This document shows positions 7,444 through 16,278 of a stretch of 64,000 nt of DNA, one piece after another. Origin of the DNA: Clostridium beijerinckii (GTDB lineage Bacteria; Bacillota; Clostridia; Clostridiales; Clostridiaceae). Each line of letters begins with the position of its first letter. Position 1 is the stretch's first letter. Location: contig NZ_CP144906.1 in assembly GCF_036699995.1 (NCBI RefSeq), positions 4,289,001-4,353,000 on the forward strand, written 5' to 3'. Both the position numbers and the translations under genes were made by a program. The notes beneath the pieces are model-generated. The model did no database searches and was not told the DNA's origin. It saw only the letters and a program-made list of their open reading frames with translations.

Positions 7444-8784
7444 TTACATAAGCGCGAATAATCCTACAAATGCTAAGGCAATAAAATACATTGGTACAGG
7501 AATATCTTTTGATTTACCTGTAAATAATTTTATTAACACATAAGAAACAAATCCAAATGCTAACCCATCTGTAATTGAATATGTTAAAAGAGTTAATATC
7601 AATGTTAAGAATACAGGCATTCCTTCAGTGAAATCTGAGAAATTAACCTTTGATATTGGTTCCATCATTACTGCACCTAAAACTATTAGAACAGGCGCTG
7701 TAGCAAAACCTGGTATAGCAGTTAAAATTGGTGAAAAGAACAATGACAAGAAGAATAATCCAGCTATTGTAAGACCAGCAAGTCCTGTTCTTCCGCCTTC
7801 AGCAATACCAGCTGCTGACTCAACAAATGCTACAGGTGTAGATGTTCCTAAACATGCACCTACTACAGATCCAATAGCATCAGCTGTTAAAACTTTATCT
7901 GCATTTTTAACATTACCTTTTTCGTCTAAGTATCCAGCTTTTGAAGCTAAACCAATTAGAGTTCCTATACTATCGAAAACATCTATAAATAACATAGAAA
8001 GAATTGCTGGTATTATACCAATTACCATTGCACTCTTAAAATCAAATTGCATAAATATTGGAGCAACTGATGGTGGCATAGATATTATTCCTGTAGGTAC
8101 CTTAGCAACTCCAAAAATCATTCCTAATACATATACAGAAAACATTCCAATAATGAATGAACCTTTTACATTTTTATAATATAATATTGATATTATAATA
8201 ACACCTAGACCAGCTAAAAGTACTGTTGGATCTTTTAAATTTCCTATTCCAACTAATGTAGCTTGATTAGCAACAATCATCTTAGCATCTTGAAGACCTA
8301 TAAATGTTATAAAGAAACCAATCCCAATACTAATTGCATATTTTAATGTTGGCGGAACACTATCAATAATTACTTGTCTAATTTTAAATATGTTAAGCGC
8401 CATAAATATAAATCCTTCGATTAATGAAGCTGCCAAAGCTGTTTGCCAAGAGAACTTCATTCCCAAACAAATTGTGAATGTGAAAAGAGCATTTAACCCC
8501 ATACCTGGTGCCATACCAAATGGATAATTAGCAATAAGTGCCATAATTACAGTACCAATAAAAGAAGCCAATGCAGTTGCAGTAAATACAGCTGATACAT
8601 CCATACCTGATTGACTTAAGATACTAGGATTTACTACTAAGATATACGCCATAGTTAAAAAGGTTGTTAACCCCGCTAACATTTCTGTCTTAACAGTTGT
8701 TTTATTTTTTGATAAGTGAAATATTTTTTCTAACATACCGTTCTCCTCCGTTGTTTTTACCGATTTTTTTAATACATTGTCCAA
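7444..8784 (-). CDS. pbuG: NCS2-family guanine/hypoxanthine permease (PbuG/AzgA type)
   Basis: A 446-residue polytopic membrane protein of the nucleobase permease family, AzgA/PbuG branch. Diagnostic stretches are GLTTFLTMAYILVVNPSIL near residue 40, YPFGMAPGMGLNALF near 87, and DVFDSIGTLIGLASKAG near 269, with about 12 membrane segments. It imports guanine and hypoxanthine (adenine in some relatives) with protons. A guanine-type riboswitch about 190 nt upstream of the start supports guanine or hypoxanthine as substrate and predicts shut-off when guanine is plentiful. It is a single-gene transcript bounded by its own terminator. Confidence 0.92.
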   Translation of the reverse strand: MDNVLKKSVKTTEENGMLEKIFHLSKNKTTVKTEMLAGLTTFLTMAYILVVNPSILSQSGMDVSAVFTATALASFIGTVIMALIANYPFGMAPGMGLNALFTFTICLGMKFSWQTALAASLIEGFIFMALNIFKIRQVIIDSVPPTLKYAISIGIGFFITFIGLQDAKMIVANQATLVGIGNLKDPTVLLAGLGVIIISILYYKNVKGSFIIGMFSVYVLGMIFGVAKVPTGIISMPPSVAPIFMQFDFKSAMVIGIIPAILSMLFIDVFDSIGTLIGLASKAGYLDEKGNVKNADKVLTADAIGSVVGACLGTSTPVAFVESAAGIAEGGRTGLAGLTIAGLFFLSLFFSPILTAIPGFATAPVLIVLGAVMMEPISKVNFSDFTEGMPVFLTLILTLLTYSITDGLAFGFVSYVLIKLFTGKSKDIPVPMYFIALAFVGLFALM

Positions 8785-8920
8785 TATAGATTCCTCCTAT
8801 TTTTGAGCTACACAAATTAACACTGCTACTCCAAAATAATACATCTGTTAGTAGGATGCACTAACATTGAAAAAAATATAAAAGATAATAACAAGAATTT
8901 AAAGATTTCTTGTAAAATAT

Positions 8921-8950
8921 AAGCCCCTTTGTTTTTTTACAAAGGGGCTT
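8921..8950 (-). terminator. Expression-platform terminator of the guanine riboswitch
   Basis: On the minus strand AAGCCCCTTTG and CAAAGGGGCTT pair perfectly (11 bp, 8-nt loop) and are followed by ATATTTTAC. It lies 23 nt downstream of the aptamer and upstream of the permease gene, where a ligand-controlled terminator is expected. Confidence 0.8.
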
Positions 8951-8972
8951 ATAAGTAACAAGTACCTATAAA

Positions 8973-9043
8973 CACCCATAGTCAGACAATTTACGGTAGT
9001 CCGGTAGAAACGCTTGAACCTTATTTTCAAGCATATACGGGTA
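8973..9043 (-). promoter_or_regulatory. Purine riboswitch aptamer, guanine type
   Basis: The minus strand contains the conserved purine-aptamer core: P1 strand ACCCGTATA pairs with TATGGGT, loop-closing GTTTCTACC lies in J2/3, ACCGTAAAT in P3/L3, and GACTATGGGTG at the 3' side. The discriminating pyrimidine (position 74 in the xpt numbering) is C in GACTATGG, which specifies guanine or hypoxanthine rather than adenine. A terminator hairpin follows at 8921-8950, and the controlled gene is the permease at 7444-8784. This is an OFF switch by comparison with known members. Confidence 0.93.
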
Positions 9044-9455
9044 AAATTTCATTATTTATATATGACATACTAATAAATTACTTTTTGAATTTCCATACAA
9101 TCATCGAATGTTAAAGCATAGAATAAATAAAATGTAATATATTCAGTGCGTAATATATAGCTCTTTATTTTACATACTTAATGCTACAATACTTTGGACT
9201 ATAAATCAATAGTAAATTAAATTTTTTATGTATTTTTTTTATTTTTATTTATCTAATGTTCGTGTTTTTATATGTTTTGGGCAAGAAAAATCTAATAATA
9301 TAGCTATAATTCCTCGTATGTAAAATTATTCCGAATATTAGTTTTTAAGCAATCTTAATATTTATATTTATTATTCTATTAACTTTTTATATTCTCCTGT
9401 TTACTATTAATCCCAAATAAACATTATTTTTGACTTACCTTTTAAATTCTTAATA
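9044..9455. other. Gene-free AT-rich region upstream of the riboswitch
   Basis: About 410 bp with no frame carrying a ribosome site and no strong hairpin. It must contain the promoter of the riboswitch/permease transcript (minus strand), but I cannot single out a convincing -35/-10 pair. Confidence 0.4.
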
Positions 9456-9495
9456 GCAAAAGGATTAGTAATTATAGTATTTCTTACCAATCCTT
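9456..9495 (-). terminator. Terminator after the AIM24 gene
   Basis: On the minus strand AAGGATTGGTAA pairs with TTACTAATCCTT around a 12-nt loop, followed by TTGCTATT, 28 bp after the stop codon. The U-run is short, so strength is uncertain. Confidence 0.6.
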
Positions 9496-9523
9496 CTACA
9501 ATTAAATATTCACATCCGTATTT

Positions 9524-10279
9524 CTATGATATTGGAGCCATAAGTATTTTTCCTGTTCCCCTATATACGTTAACTAATCCCTCTCCTGAGACTGCTGATC
9601 CAATTAAACTTTTACTAGACTTTTCAACTCTAAACTCTAAAGAATTAGACCAAGCAATTGCAAAATTTCCATCAATCCGTACCTCATCATTATCTAATAT
9701 AAATTCTATCAATTCGCTTCTTGGAACAGGACTTTCTAACACGGCTATCCCTTCACCTTTTAGACACAAATTAAATAGGCCTTCATTCCCAAGCATTGCC
9801 GAAGAAATGTTTGTCCTCGCAACTATCTTTTGCTGAACCTTAGATTCACACGCTAAGAAAAGTCCATCATCTAAAACTATCCCTCCCCATTCCGAAACTT
9901 CCTCAAGCAAAATATGCCTATATGTTGGTTCTAACATTAATAAGCCATTTCCCTGATATTTTGGTTTAATAGCAGACTCTTTTGTTACCTTTGATGATAT
10001 AGCTTTTCCAAAAAAATCACCAATTCCCTTAATATCAGCAGCCATACTCACAGATCCTGCTGTCCACTGCATTACCCCGGAACTTATTGTGTAAGCATTA
10101 CCATTCAACTCGATTAAAACCTGTCTTTTTCTAACATTCATCTCTGAAGCAAAATACGCAGACATTGCAGTTGCAGTACTTACACTCAAATCCTTTTTGT
10201 ATTCAAGAACCTTAACGCCTCCTCTTGATTCTACAACTTCAATATTTTTATTTTCAAAAAGATTCTTACACTTTACCAT
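9524..10279 (-). CDS. AIM24 family protein (function unknown)
   Basis: A 251-residue beta-rich protein of the AIM24/DUF124 family. The whole length fits the family: MQWTAGSVSM near 70, YQGNGLLMLEPTYRHI near 108, and the C-terminal GEGLVNVYRGTGKILMAP repeat-like end. In yeast AIM24 is mitochondrial; bacterial members have no established function. A GTG lies one codon upstream, but AAAGGAGAG is better placed for the ATG at 10279. It is a monocistronic unit by its terminator and the large gap upstream. Confidence 0.85.
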   Translation of the reverse strand: MVKCKNLFENKNIEVVESRGGVKVLEYKKDLSVSTATAMSAYFASEMNVRKRQVLIELNGNAYTISSGVMQWTAGSVSMAADIKGIGDFFGKAISSKVTKESAIKPKYQGNGLLMLEPTYRHILLEEVSEWGGIVLDDGLFLACESKVQQKIVARTNISSAMLGNEGLFNLCLKGEGIAVLESPVPRSELIEFILDNDEVRIDGNFAIAWSNSLEFRVEKSSKSLIGSAVSGEGLVNVYRGTGKILMAPIS

Positions 10280-10557
10280 CACAAACTCTCTCCTTTATTC
10301 TTTGACTATATATTTATTATATAGTCTATGTTAATTAATTACATTATTATGTATACAGGTAATAATATAGATTTTTACATAGGCATCAAACAATTAATTA
10401 AGCTTCTTCCACTTATAAAACGTAATATTCAAAAATACAGTTTGTAGCTTACTTTTTTGAATATAATGCAATTTCAGCAAGCACCTTTATTTAGAAAATA
10501 CTAAAAACTATATTTACTATTTAATTATATTTACTCAAACTCAAATAAAAGCAACAT

Positions 10558-10618
10558 AAATAAATCAGATAATAAATTAAGCCTTATAATTAAGATTTAA
10601 CTTGCTATCTGATTTATC
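10558..10618 (-). terminator. Terminator after the MntR-like gene
   Basis: On the minus strand ATAAATCAGATA (10606-10617 strand) pairs with TATCTGATTTAT (10560-10571) across a 34-nt loop and continues into TTATG-rich sequence. It begins 35 bp after the stop codon. The remainder of the gap, 10283-10557, shows no gene. Confidence 0.6.
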
Positions 10619-10652
10619 TTTATTACTGTTTAAATAAACAATCTCCATTTTT

Positions 10653-11123
10653 CTATTTTATAGACTCTCTATACTCCTTAAAAGCCTTAGCTATACTAGG
10701 GTTACTTTCTATAAATTGTACAAAATCCTGAAAGCATTTTGATGTTTCTTTACTTACAGTATGTTCTATCTTTTCTGTTTCATCTAATATTTCTTTATCA
10801 GGAATATCGAGTATCCTTAGAAAATTCTCAATAATATGATGCCTGTTAAGAAGTGCGGCGCCGAGTTTTTTACCACTTTCTTCAAGTATTATAATTCCAT
10901 ATTTTTCATACTTTACAAGTCTTTCCTCAGATAATTTCTGCACCATCCTTGTGGCAGAAGGAGGTTGAACATTAAGTGCATTTGAAAGTTCATTAATTCT
11001 TAAATACCCTTTATTCAATGACAATCTATATATCATCTCAAGGTAATCTTCCATGGACGCAGTTAGCTTGCTGTCTTCTTTCTTCATATATTCGTTAAAA
11101 GTATAGAAATCATTTTTAGCCAT
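10653..11123 (-). CDS. mntR: DtxR/MntR-family metal-dependent regulator
   Basis: A 156-residue regulator with an N-terminal winged helix (SMEDYLEMIYRL at 23-34, then RINELSNALNVQPPSATRMVQKL at about 41-63) and a dimerisation/metal-binding domain with the family pattern around HHIIENFLRILDI and EIEHTVS. It lacks the SH3-like third domain, like MntR of Bacillus. Divergent orientation to the NRAMP transporter 220 bp away makes manganese-dependent repression of that gene the likely job. The N-terminus is about 18 residues longer than in B. subtilis MntR. A second, similar regulator lies at 59864-60337. Confidence 0.86.
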   Translation of the reverse strand: MAKNDFYTFNEYMKKEDSKLTASMEDYLEMIYRLSLNKGYLRINELSNALNVQPPSATRMVQKLSEERLVKYEKYGIIILEESGKKLGAALLNRHHIIENFLRILDIPDKEILDETEKIEHTVSKETSKCFQDFVQFIESNPSIAKAFKEYRESIK

Positions 11124-11237
11124 ATACTTACTCGCTCCCCGTAATAATCTACTTAATAAATTATATGCTTTGATGGCGAAAAAGTTACTTTACTGTAACA
11201 TTTAGAATATTATTGCATAACTTATAATATAAAATAA

Positions 11238-11253
11238 TTTAGACTAGGCTAAG
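11238..11253 (+). promoter_or_regulatory. Putative MntR/DtxR-type operator between mntR and mntH
   Basis: TTTAGACTAGGCTAAG resembles the DtxR-family palindrome (TTAGGTTAGCCTAA-like). It lies 91 bp upstream of the transporter start and in the control region shared with the divergent regulator gene. The core TAGGCTAA recurs upstream of the second MntR-like gene (complement of 60416-60424). Function is inferred from position and resemblance only. Confidence 0.4.
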
Positions 11254-11343
11254 AAAGTTAACTGATAATAACTATCTTAATTACATATAAGATTAAAAAA
11301 ATTAGACACATAAAAAATAAAGTAAGAAAGGTGATGTATTTTC

Positions 11344-12642
11344 TTGGAGAACGAAAGAGGTTTAAGAAGCACTGATGTATCTGTTACTGGATTTGTTCCA
11401 TTTAAAAAAGACAGGAGTGCTCGTATTGGTAAGTTTAGTCAATTATTAAAATATTTAGGTCCAGCTTTTATTGTAAGTGTAGCATATATAGATCCTGGCA
11501 ACTTTGCAACTAATATTAGTGGAGGATCGGAATTTGGTTATGCGTTAATTTGGGTAATTTTATTTAGTAACTTAATGGCTATCTTTTTACAGATAATGTC
11601 TGCAAAATTAGGAATAGCTACAGGCCACAACCTTCCAGAAATGTGTGCTAAAGTATTTTCTAAAAAAACCAATTGGGTATTTTGGATTGTTGCAGAAATA
11701 GGTGCAATGGCAACTGACTTAGCAGAATTTCTAGGTGGAACTTTGGGATTATATTTATTGTTCCATATACCAATGATATATGCTGGATTTATTACAGGAA
11801 TAATAACATTCTTCATTTGTTATATGGAAAAGTATGGTCAAAAAACTATAGAAATAATAATATCAGTTCTTGTTGCAATAATCTGTATTGCATATACAAT
11901 AGAATTATTTCTTGCCAAACCTGATTGGTTTCAAGTAGGCATTCATACAATAATTCCATCACTGCCAAATAGTCAGGCATTATTAATCGCAGTAGGAATG
12001 CTTGGTGCAACAGTTATGCCTCACGTAATATACCTTCATTCACATTTGGTTCAGCATAGAGGAACTGATACATCCATTGAAGGAAAACTAAGACATTTAA
12101 AAATGGAAAAAATTGATGTAACAATAGCTATGAATATTGCCTTTATAGTGAATGCTGCAATGGTTATTGTATCTGCTGCTGTATTCAATAAAAATGGATT
12201 AATTGTTGATACAATGGAGCAAGCCCATGCATCATTACAACCTTTACTAGGTTCATTATCTAGCGGAGCTTTTGGGATAGCGTTACTTGCCTCAGGTTTG
12301 TCATCATCTGCTGTGGGTACTATGGCAGGTCAAACAATTATGAAGGGTTTTGTTAATTTAAGTATACCAATTAATATTAGAAGACTTATAACTATGATGC
12401 CCGCATTGGCTATAATTGCACTTGGAATAAATCCAATGAATGCCCTTGTTTTAAGCCAAGTGGCACTTAGCTTCATATTGCCATTTCCGATAATACAAAT
12501 GCTAACTATAGCTAGGCGTAAGGATTTAATGGGTATTATGGCAAATCGCAATTGGGTAAGAATTTTAGGTATTATCATCGCGGCTATAATCATATCACTA
12601 AATATGGTTCTCTTATATTTAACATTTACTGGCCAAGCTTAA
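11344..12642 (+). CDS. mntH: NRAMP-family manganese transporter MntH
   Basis: A 432-residue NRAMP family divalent-metal importer with 11 or more membrane segments. The TM1 metal-binding motif DPGNF is at 50-54 and the TM6 motif MPHVIYLHSHLV near 220, both needed for Mn2+ binding in the family. A proton-coupled Mn2+ (or Fe2+) uptake role at the cytoplasmic membrane is well supported. Translation appears to start at a TTG at 11344 preceded by AAAGGTG; no ATG lies close enough to replace it without losing conserved sequence. The divergent MntR-like gene and the following YtaF-like gene suggest a manganese module. Confidence 0.9.
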   Translation: MENERGLRSTDVSVTGFVPFKKDRSARIGKFSQLLKYLGPAFIVSVAYIDPGNFATNISGGSEFGYALIWVILFSNLMAIFLQIMSAKLGIATGHNLPEMCAKVFSKKTNWVFWIVAEIGAMATDLAEFLGGTLGLYLLFHIPMIYAGFITGIITFFICYMEKYGQKTIEIIISVLVAIICIAYTIELFLAKPDWFQVGIHTIIPSLPNSQALLIAVGMLGATVMPHVIYLHSHLVQHRGTDTSIEGKLRHLKMEKIDVTIAMNIAFIVNAAMVIVSAAVFNKNGLIVDTMEQAHASLQPLLGSLSSGAFGIALLASGLSSSAVGTMAGQTIMKGFVNLSIPINIRRLITMMPALAIIALGINPMNALVLSQVALSFILPFPIIQMLTIARRKDLMGIMANRNWVRILGIIIAAIIISLNMVLLYLTFTGQA

Positions 12643-12695
12643 TAGTAATATTTTAGGAGTGTTTTGTGATTAAGTCTATTAACATGTTAAAAGAT

Positions 12696-12740
12696 AAAAA
12701 CTCTTCTTTTCGGTATTCCAGAGCCTTAGAAGAGTTTTCC
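12696..12740 (+). terminator. Terminator after mntH
   Basis: AAAACTCTTC pairs with GAAGAGTTTT (12729-12738) across a loop, ending in TTTTCC, about 55 bp after the stop codon. Confidence 0.6.
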
Positions 12741-12922
12741 TCCCACTATTAATTTAATCCACACATTTTTGAATGGACATCTTGTAAAATACAACTTAAA
12801 TATCTTTATGTATTTAATCGATGTTAGTAATTAAACGTAATTTCGCTTAAAAATTCTTAATCACCACACAAATTCACAACCATATATTAAATATAAGTAA
12901 TAATTAAGAAGGAATGACATCT

Positions 12923-13537
12923 ATGATATTAATTTTATCTGCTTTATTATTTAGTTTATCTTCTAACTTAGATAATTTAGTTATAGGTATTGCATATGGA
13001 ATAAAAAAAATAAGAATAGACACAACTGCAAATCTTATAGTAGCACTTGTAACTTCTACTGGAACATTTTTATCTATGTTACTTGGAATATATGTATCTA
13101 AATTTTTACCAAGCTTTTTATCAAATAGCTTAGGTGCTGGAATTATTATAATTCTAGGATTATACTTTGTAATTCAAAGTATTTTTAAACTTATAAATAA
13201 TAAAAAAATAAAAGAGCTCGCTTTAAAGAATACTAATGATATGATCGAATATGCAGAAAAATCAGATTTAGATAAGTCAGGAGATATAGATAAAAAAGAA
13301 GCCTTTTTGGTAGCTTTTGCATTAACATTTAATAACTTTGGTACAGGAGTTGCTGCAAGCGTGACAGGCGTTAATATAGAACTTACAGTCATATTAACAT
13401 TTATATTAAGTATTTGTACACTTAAACTTGGCGAAAGAGCTGGAAACCATATCTTAGGCGAATTTTTAGGTAAATTTGCTCCGTTAATTTCAGGACTCTT
13501 ACTTATAAGCCTCGGAGTCATAGAATTATTTAACTAA
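12923..13537 (+). CDS. YtaF/MntP-like sporulation membrane protein with an EF-hand-like loop
   Basis: A roughly 204-residue membrane protein with about six helices in two repeats (SNLDNLVIGIAYGI near 14, NNFGTGVAASVTG near 140), matching the YtaF sporulation family, which is related to the MntP manganese exporter. The loop between the halves contains DLDKSGDIDKKE (about 115-126 from the chosen start), a perfect 12-residue EF-hand calcium loop pattern. AAGAAGGA lies only 2 nt before ATG 12914 but 11 nt before ATG 12923, so the second start is preferred. Metal transport is inferred from the family and the neighbouring MntH/MntR genes. Confidence 0.8.
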   Translation: MILILSALLFSLSSNLDNLVIGIAYGIKKIRIDTTANLIVALVTSTGTFLSMLLGIYVSKFLPSFLSNSLGAGIIIILGLYFVIQSIFKLINNKKIKELALKNTNDMIEYAEKSDLDKSGDIDKKEAFLVAFALTFNNFGTGVAASVTGVNIELTVILTFILSICTLKLGERAGNHILGEFLGKFAPLISGLLLISLGVIELFN

Positions 13538-13605
13538 TAGATTTAGGTTAATATGGTTTACTAAAATCGTAACATAATAAATTTAAGAACAATTATAAAT
13601 TTTAG

Positions 13606-13643
13606 GAATGAAAGTATTTCTATAAACAGAAATGCTTTCATTC
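13606..13643 (+). terminator. Terminator after the YtaF-like gene
   Basis: GAATGAAAG.ATTTCT pairs with AGAAAT.CTTTCATTC around a 6-nt loop, then TCAATTTG. It lies between convergent genes and could act on both strands. Confidence 0.7.
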
Positions 13644-13694
13644 TCAATTTGTTATATAAAAAATCACTTATAAAAAGATATTAAATATCATATT

Positions 13695-14645
13695 TTATAA
13701 TTTAAGTCTTTTATTGTAGTCTTTAATAATTCCAATAGATTTTTTTAATTCTGCCTTTTCACTTTCAATTAAGTGATATTCAACAAGTTCCTTCACTCCT
13801 TGATTATTTAAAACCGCTGGAACACCTGCATATGTGTCGCTTTCACCATACTCTCCATTAAGCATAGCCGATACAGGAATAACTTTATTTTCATCACGTA
13901 ATATTGCTTTTACAATCTGAACAGTAGTTGCTGCAATACCAAAAGTAGTTGCACCTTTAGCATTTACAATACGATATGCTATTTTCTTAATATCTTCCGT
14001 TACTGAATTTAAATTAAAGCCTTTTAATCTCATTTTATTGTCATTGATTATATCTAAAAACTTTTTACCCCCAACTGTAATTTGACTCCATGGAATTATC
14101 TGCGAATCTCCATGTTCTCCCATGCACAAAGCATGAACACTTTGTGGATCAACACTCATAACATCAGCTAAATGATATTTCAAACGTGCTGAATCTAGAG
14201 CTGTTCCTGTTCCAATAACTTTGCTTGCTGGTAAACCTGAAAGTTTATGCACATAGTATGACATAACATCTACAGGATTTGTTATCACAACTATTATGCC
14301 TGAAAATCCACTTTTCATGATGTTCGGCACTATATTATTCATTATTCCTGCAGCTTTTTCTAACATATCTAATCTTGTTTGACCTGTAATATAAGGTAAC
14401 GCAGCTGCAATCACAACTATATCTGCATCAGTGCATTCTTCGTACTCCCCATTTTTCACCCTCATCTTACTTCCGCTATATCCAAGAGAATGCTGTAAAT
14501 CCGTTGCTTCAGCCCATGATTTTTCTTTATTTATATCAATCAATATTAAATCATCACAAGCATGATTCATTACCATGTCAAATGCTACCGCTGCCCCAAC
14601 AGAACCCGTTCCAACTATTACTACTTTACTTCTTCCAATTGCCAT
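13695..14645 (-). CDS. ldh: L-lactate dehydrogenase
   Basis: A 316-residue NAD-dependent L-lactate dehydrogenase, which reduces pyruvate to lactate. The Rossmann motif is GTGSVG (12-17), the specificity loop GQTR (88-91) has glutamine as in lactate rather than malate dehydrogenases, and the catalytic histidine is H178 in GEHGD. The GGGGGA ribosome site is intact, but an IS6-family element is inserted 23 bp upstream of the ATG. The likely native -10 (TATAAT, 16491-16496 on the minus strand) is now on the other side of that element. Expression is therefore expected to be altered or lost unless the element supplies a promoter. Confidence 0.95.
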   Translation of the reverse strand: MAIGRSKVVIVGTGSVGAAVAFDMVMNHACDDLILIDINKEKSWAEATDLQHSLGYSGSKMRVKNGEYEECTDADIVVIAAALPYITGQTRLDMLEKAAGIMNNIVPNIMKSGFSGIIVVITNPVDVMSYYVHKLSGLPASKVIGTGTALDSARLKYHLADVMSVDPQSVHALCMGEHGDSQIIPWSQITVGGKKFLDIINDNKMRLKGFNLNSVTEDIKKIAYRIVNAKGATTFGIAATTVQIVKAILRDENKVIPVSAMLNGEYGESDTYAGVPAVLNNQGVKELVEYHLIESEKAELKKSIGIIKDYNKRLKL

Positions 14646-14739
14646 ATATATCCCCCTATACTAATTTTGGTACTGTCAAAGTTTTTTATCTAACTAAGGC
14701 AGCAACCCTTTAATTTTTCTTATTTTTTATATAAATAAC

Positions 14740-14768
14740 TTGCCACCCCCAAAAAGTTAAGATATTTT
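14740..14768 (+). promoter_or_regulatory. Transposase promoter inside IS copy 1
   Basis: TTGCCA (14740-14745), a 17-bp spacer and TATTTT (14763-14768) lie about 50 bp before the transposase start. An identical copy is at 50685-50713 in the second element. Confidence 0.6.
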
Positions 14769-14818
14769 ATACTTGCAAAACAAAAACACTGAACTAAAAA
14801 AGGAGGCAAGCTATTACC

Positions 14819-16252
14819 ATGATTAATAAGTTTCTTCTTGAAACTGTAATTTATCTTATTGAAATTATAAAGTATCTCATGACTTTGCTGGTTGGCAAAA
14901 ACTTGCTTAAAAGCATTTCGGACGAACCTGTTAAGAAAGAATACCGAAAGCTTCAAGTAGATGATCAACCAATCTTTGATGTTCCCGAAAAACTTAACTA
15001 TAAGCTTCTAATAGCTGAATATGAGTTTAAGCACGGCAAAGAATTTGCTCCTGTGAAACCTCGCAAAAACAAAGCGTTAGCTCCTAAGGATGTTATCTGT
15101 CCTAAGTGTGGTGCTCCACATACCTATCTTTACGATAATAACGGAGGCCGAGGACAATATCTTTGCAAAGTCTGTGATACCACATTCAATCCTAAAAATT
15201 ACTATCAGAAATCCATAGTGTTAAGATGTCCTCACTGCAGTAAAACACTTGAAAGAATCAAGGCGCGTAAGGATTTCTACGTTTATAAGTGTAAGAATGA
15301 TAATTGCTCTTTTTACCAAAATAATCTTAAATCAATGACAAAATCTGAAAAACAAGATTTTAAGAAGAATCCTGGTAAGTTCAAAGTTAGATACATATTT
15401 AGAGATTTCACTTTTGACTTTAAGCCACTTTCTAAAGAAAGTCCGGTAAAATCAAAGGTTTCTCTTCCAAACATTATGATTTCTTCTTACACCTTAGGAC
15501 TCATTCTAACTTACTACGTTAACTACGGTTTATCTTCCAGAAAGACAGCTGCATTGCTTAAAGATATTCATGATATTAAAATATCTCATCAAGCAATTTT
15601 AAACTATGTTAATGCCGTTTCAATTGTAGTTAAGCCATTTATAGATAACTACGATTATAAACTTTCTGACTCTTTCTGCGGCGATGAAACCTACATAAAA
15701 GTTAACGGTAAGTGGAACTATATTTTCTTCTTTTTTGATGCTGTTAAAAAGATTATTCTATCTTACAGAGTATCACCACATAGAGATACCGAAACGGCTG
15801 TAAAAGCCATCGATGATGTTCTAAGTAAGTTAAAAGAAATACCTGAAGATCTTAATCTTATAACTGATGGTAACCCTATATATCTTCTTGCACAGCACTT
15901 CTTTGCAAGCCATAGTATAAAATTCGATGTTACTCAAGTTATAGGCTTAACCAATAAAGATGAAGTTTCAAAAGAATATAGGCCATTGAAGCAAATTATT
16001 GAACGTCTTAACCGAACCTTTAAAGGCAATTATAGAGCTACTACTGGCTTCGGAAGTCCTAACGGGTCGGTTGCATTTGTAACTATGTTTGTGGCATACT
16101 TTAACTTTCTAAGACCACATTCTGCCCTTGAAGGCAAAACTCCTGTAATCCTTGAAGAGTTAGAGTCAATGTCCAACATGCCTACTAGATGGTGCAAATT
16201 TATTGAACTATCTCAAGACTTTGTTCTAAATAACTGTACAATAACTGCCTAA
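14819..16252 (+). CDS. IS6-type DDE transposase with N-terminal zinc ribbons (copy 1)
   Basis: A 477-residue transposase, about twice the usual IS6 size. The C-terminal DDE_Tnp_IS240-type catalytic domain has D289 (CGDETYIKV), D350 (LITDGNP) and E395 (QIIERLNR). Two zinc ribbons precede it: C94/C97 with C116/C119, and C137/C140 with C158/C163. Helices near 225-260 (SYTLGLILTYYVNYGLSSRKTAALL) form the usual HTH part. An AAAGGAGG ribosome site lies 12 nt before the ATG. The protein is identical to the copy at 50764-52197, so the element moved recently and is probably still active. Confidence 0.93.
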   Translation: MINKFLLETVIYLIEIIKYLMTLLVGKNLLKSISDEPVKKEYRKLQVDDQPIFDVPEKLNYKLLIAEYEFKHGKEFAPVKPRKNKALAPKDVICPKCGAPHTYLYDNNGGRGQYLCKVCDTTFNPKNYYQKSIVLRCPHCSKTLERIKARKDFYVYKCKNDNCSFYQNNLKSMTKSEKQDFKKNPGKFKVRYIFRDFTFDFKPLSKESPVKSKVSLPNIMISSYTLGLILTYYVNYGLSSRKTAALLKDIHDIKISHQAILNYVNAVSIVVKPFIDNYDYKLSDSFCGDETYIKVNGKWNYIFFFFDAVKKIILSYRVSPHRDTETAVKAIDDVLSKLKEIPEDLNLITDGNPIYLLAQHFFASHSIKFDVTQVIGLTNKDEVSKEYRPLKQIIERLNRTFKGNYRATTGFGSPNGSVAFVTMFVAYFNFLRPHSALEGKTPVILEELESMSNMPTRWCKFIELSQDFVLNNCTITA

Positions 16253-16278
16253 TGATCTAAAGCAGTTGGTGAAACGCA

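Noticed and set aside
7628..8179. Plus-strand frame of 183 codons opposite the purine permease
   Set aside because: Antisense to a clear permease gene; its composition reflects the complement of membrane-helix codons.
12666..12752. GTG-started frame of 28 codons after mntH with an AGGAG site
   Set aside because: It is mostly made of the terminator hairpin and has no recognisable protein features.
14645..14680. Hybrid promoter made by the outward TTGACA of the IS tip and a -10 in the ldh leader (and the same at copy 2)
   Set aside because: No acceptable -10 lies 16-18 bp beyond the TTGACA at either site; the nearest (TATAGG, TACATG) are 12-13 bp away and overlap or adjoin the ribosome site.
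14720..14968. Minus-strand frame of 82 codons at the IS left end (also at 50665-50913)
   Set aside because: Antisense to the transposase start and promoter, with no ribosome site; it recurs only because the IS is duplicated.
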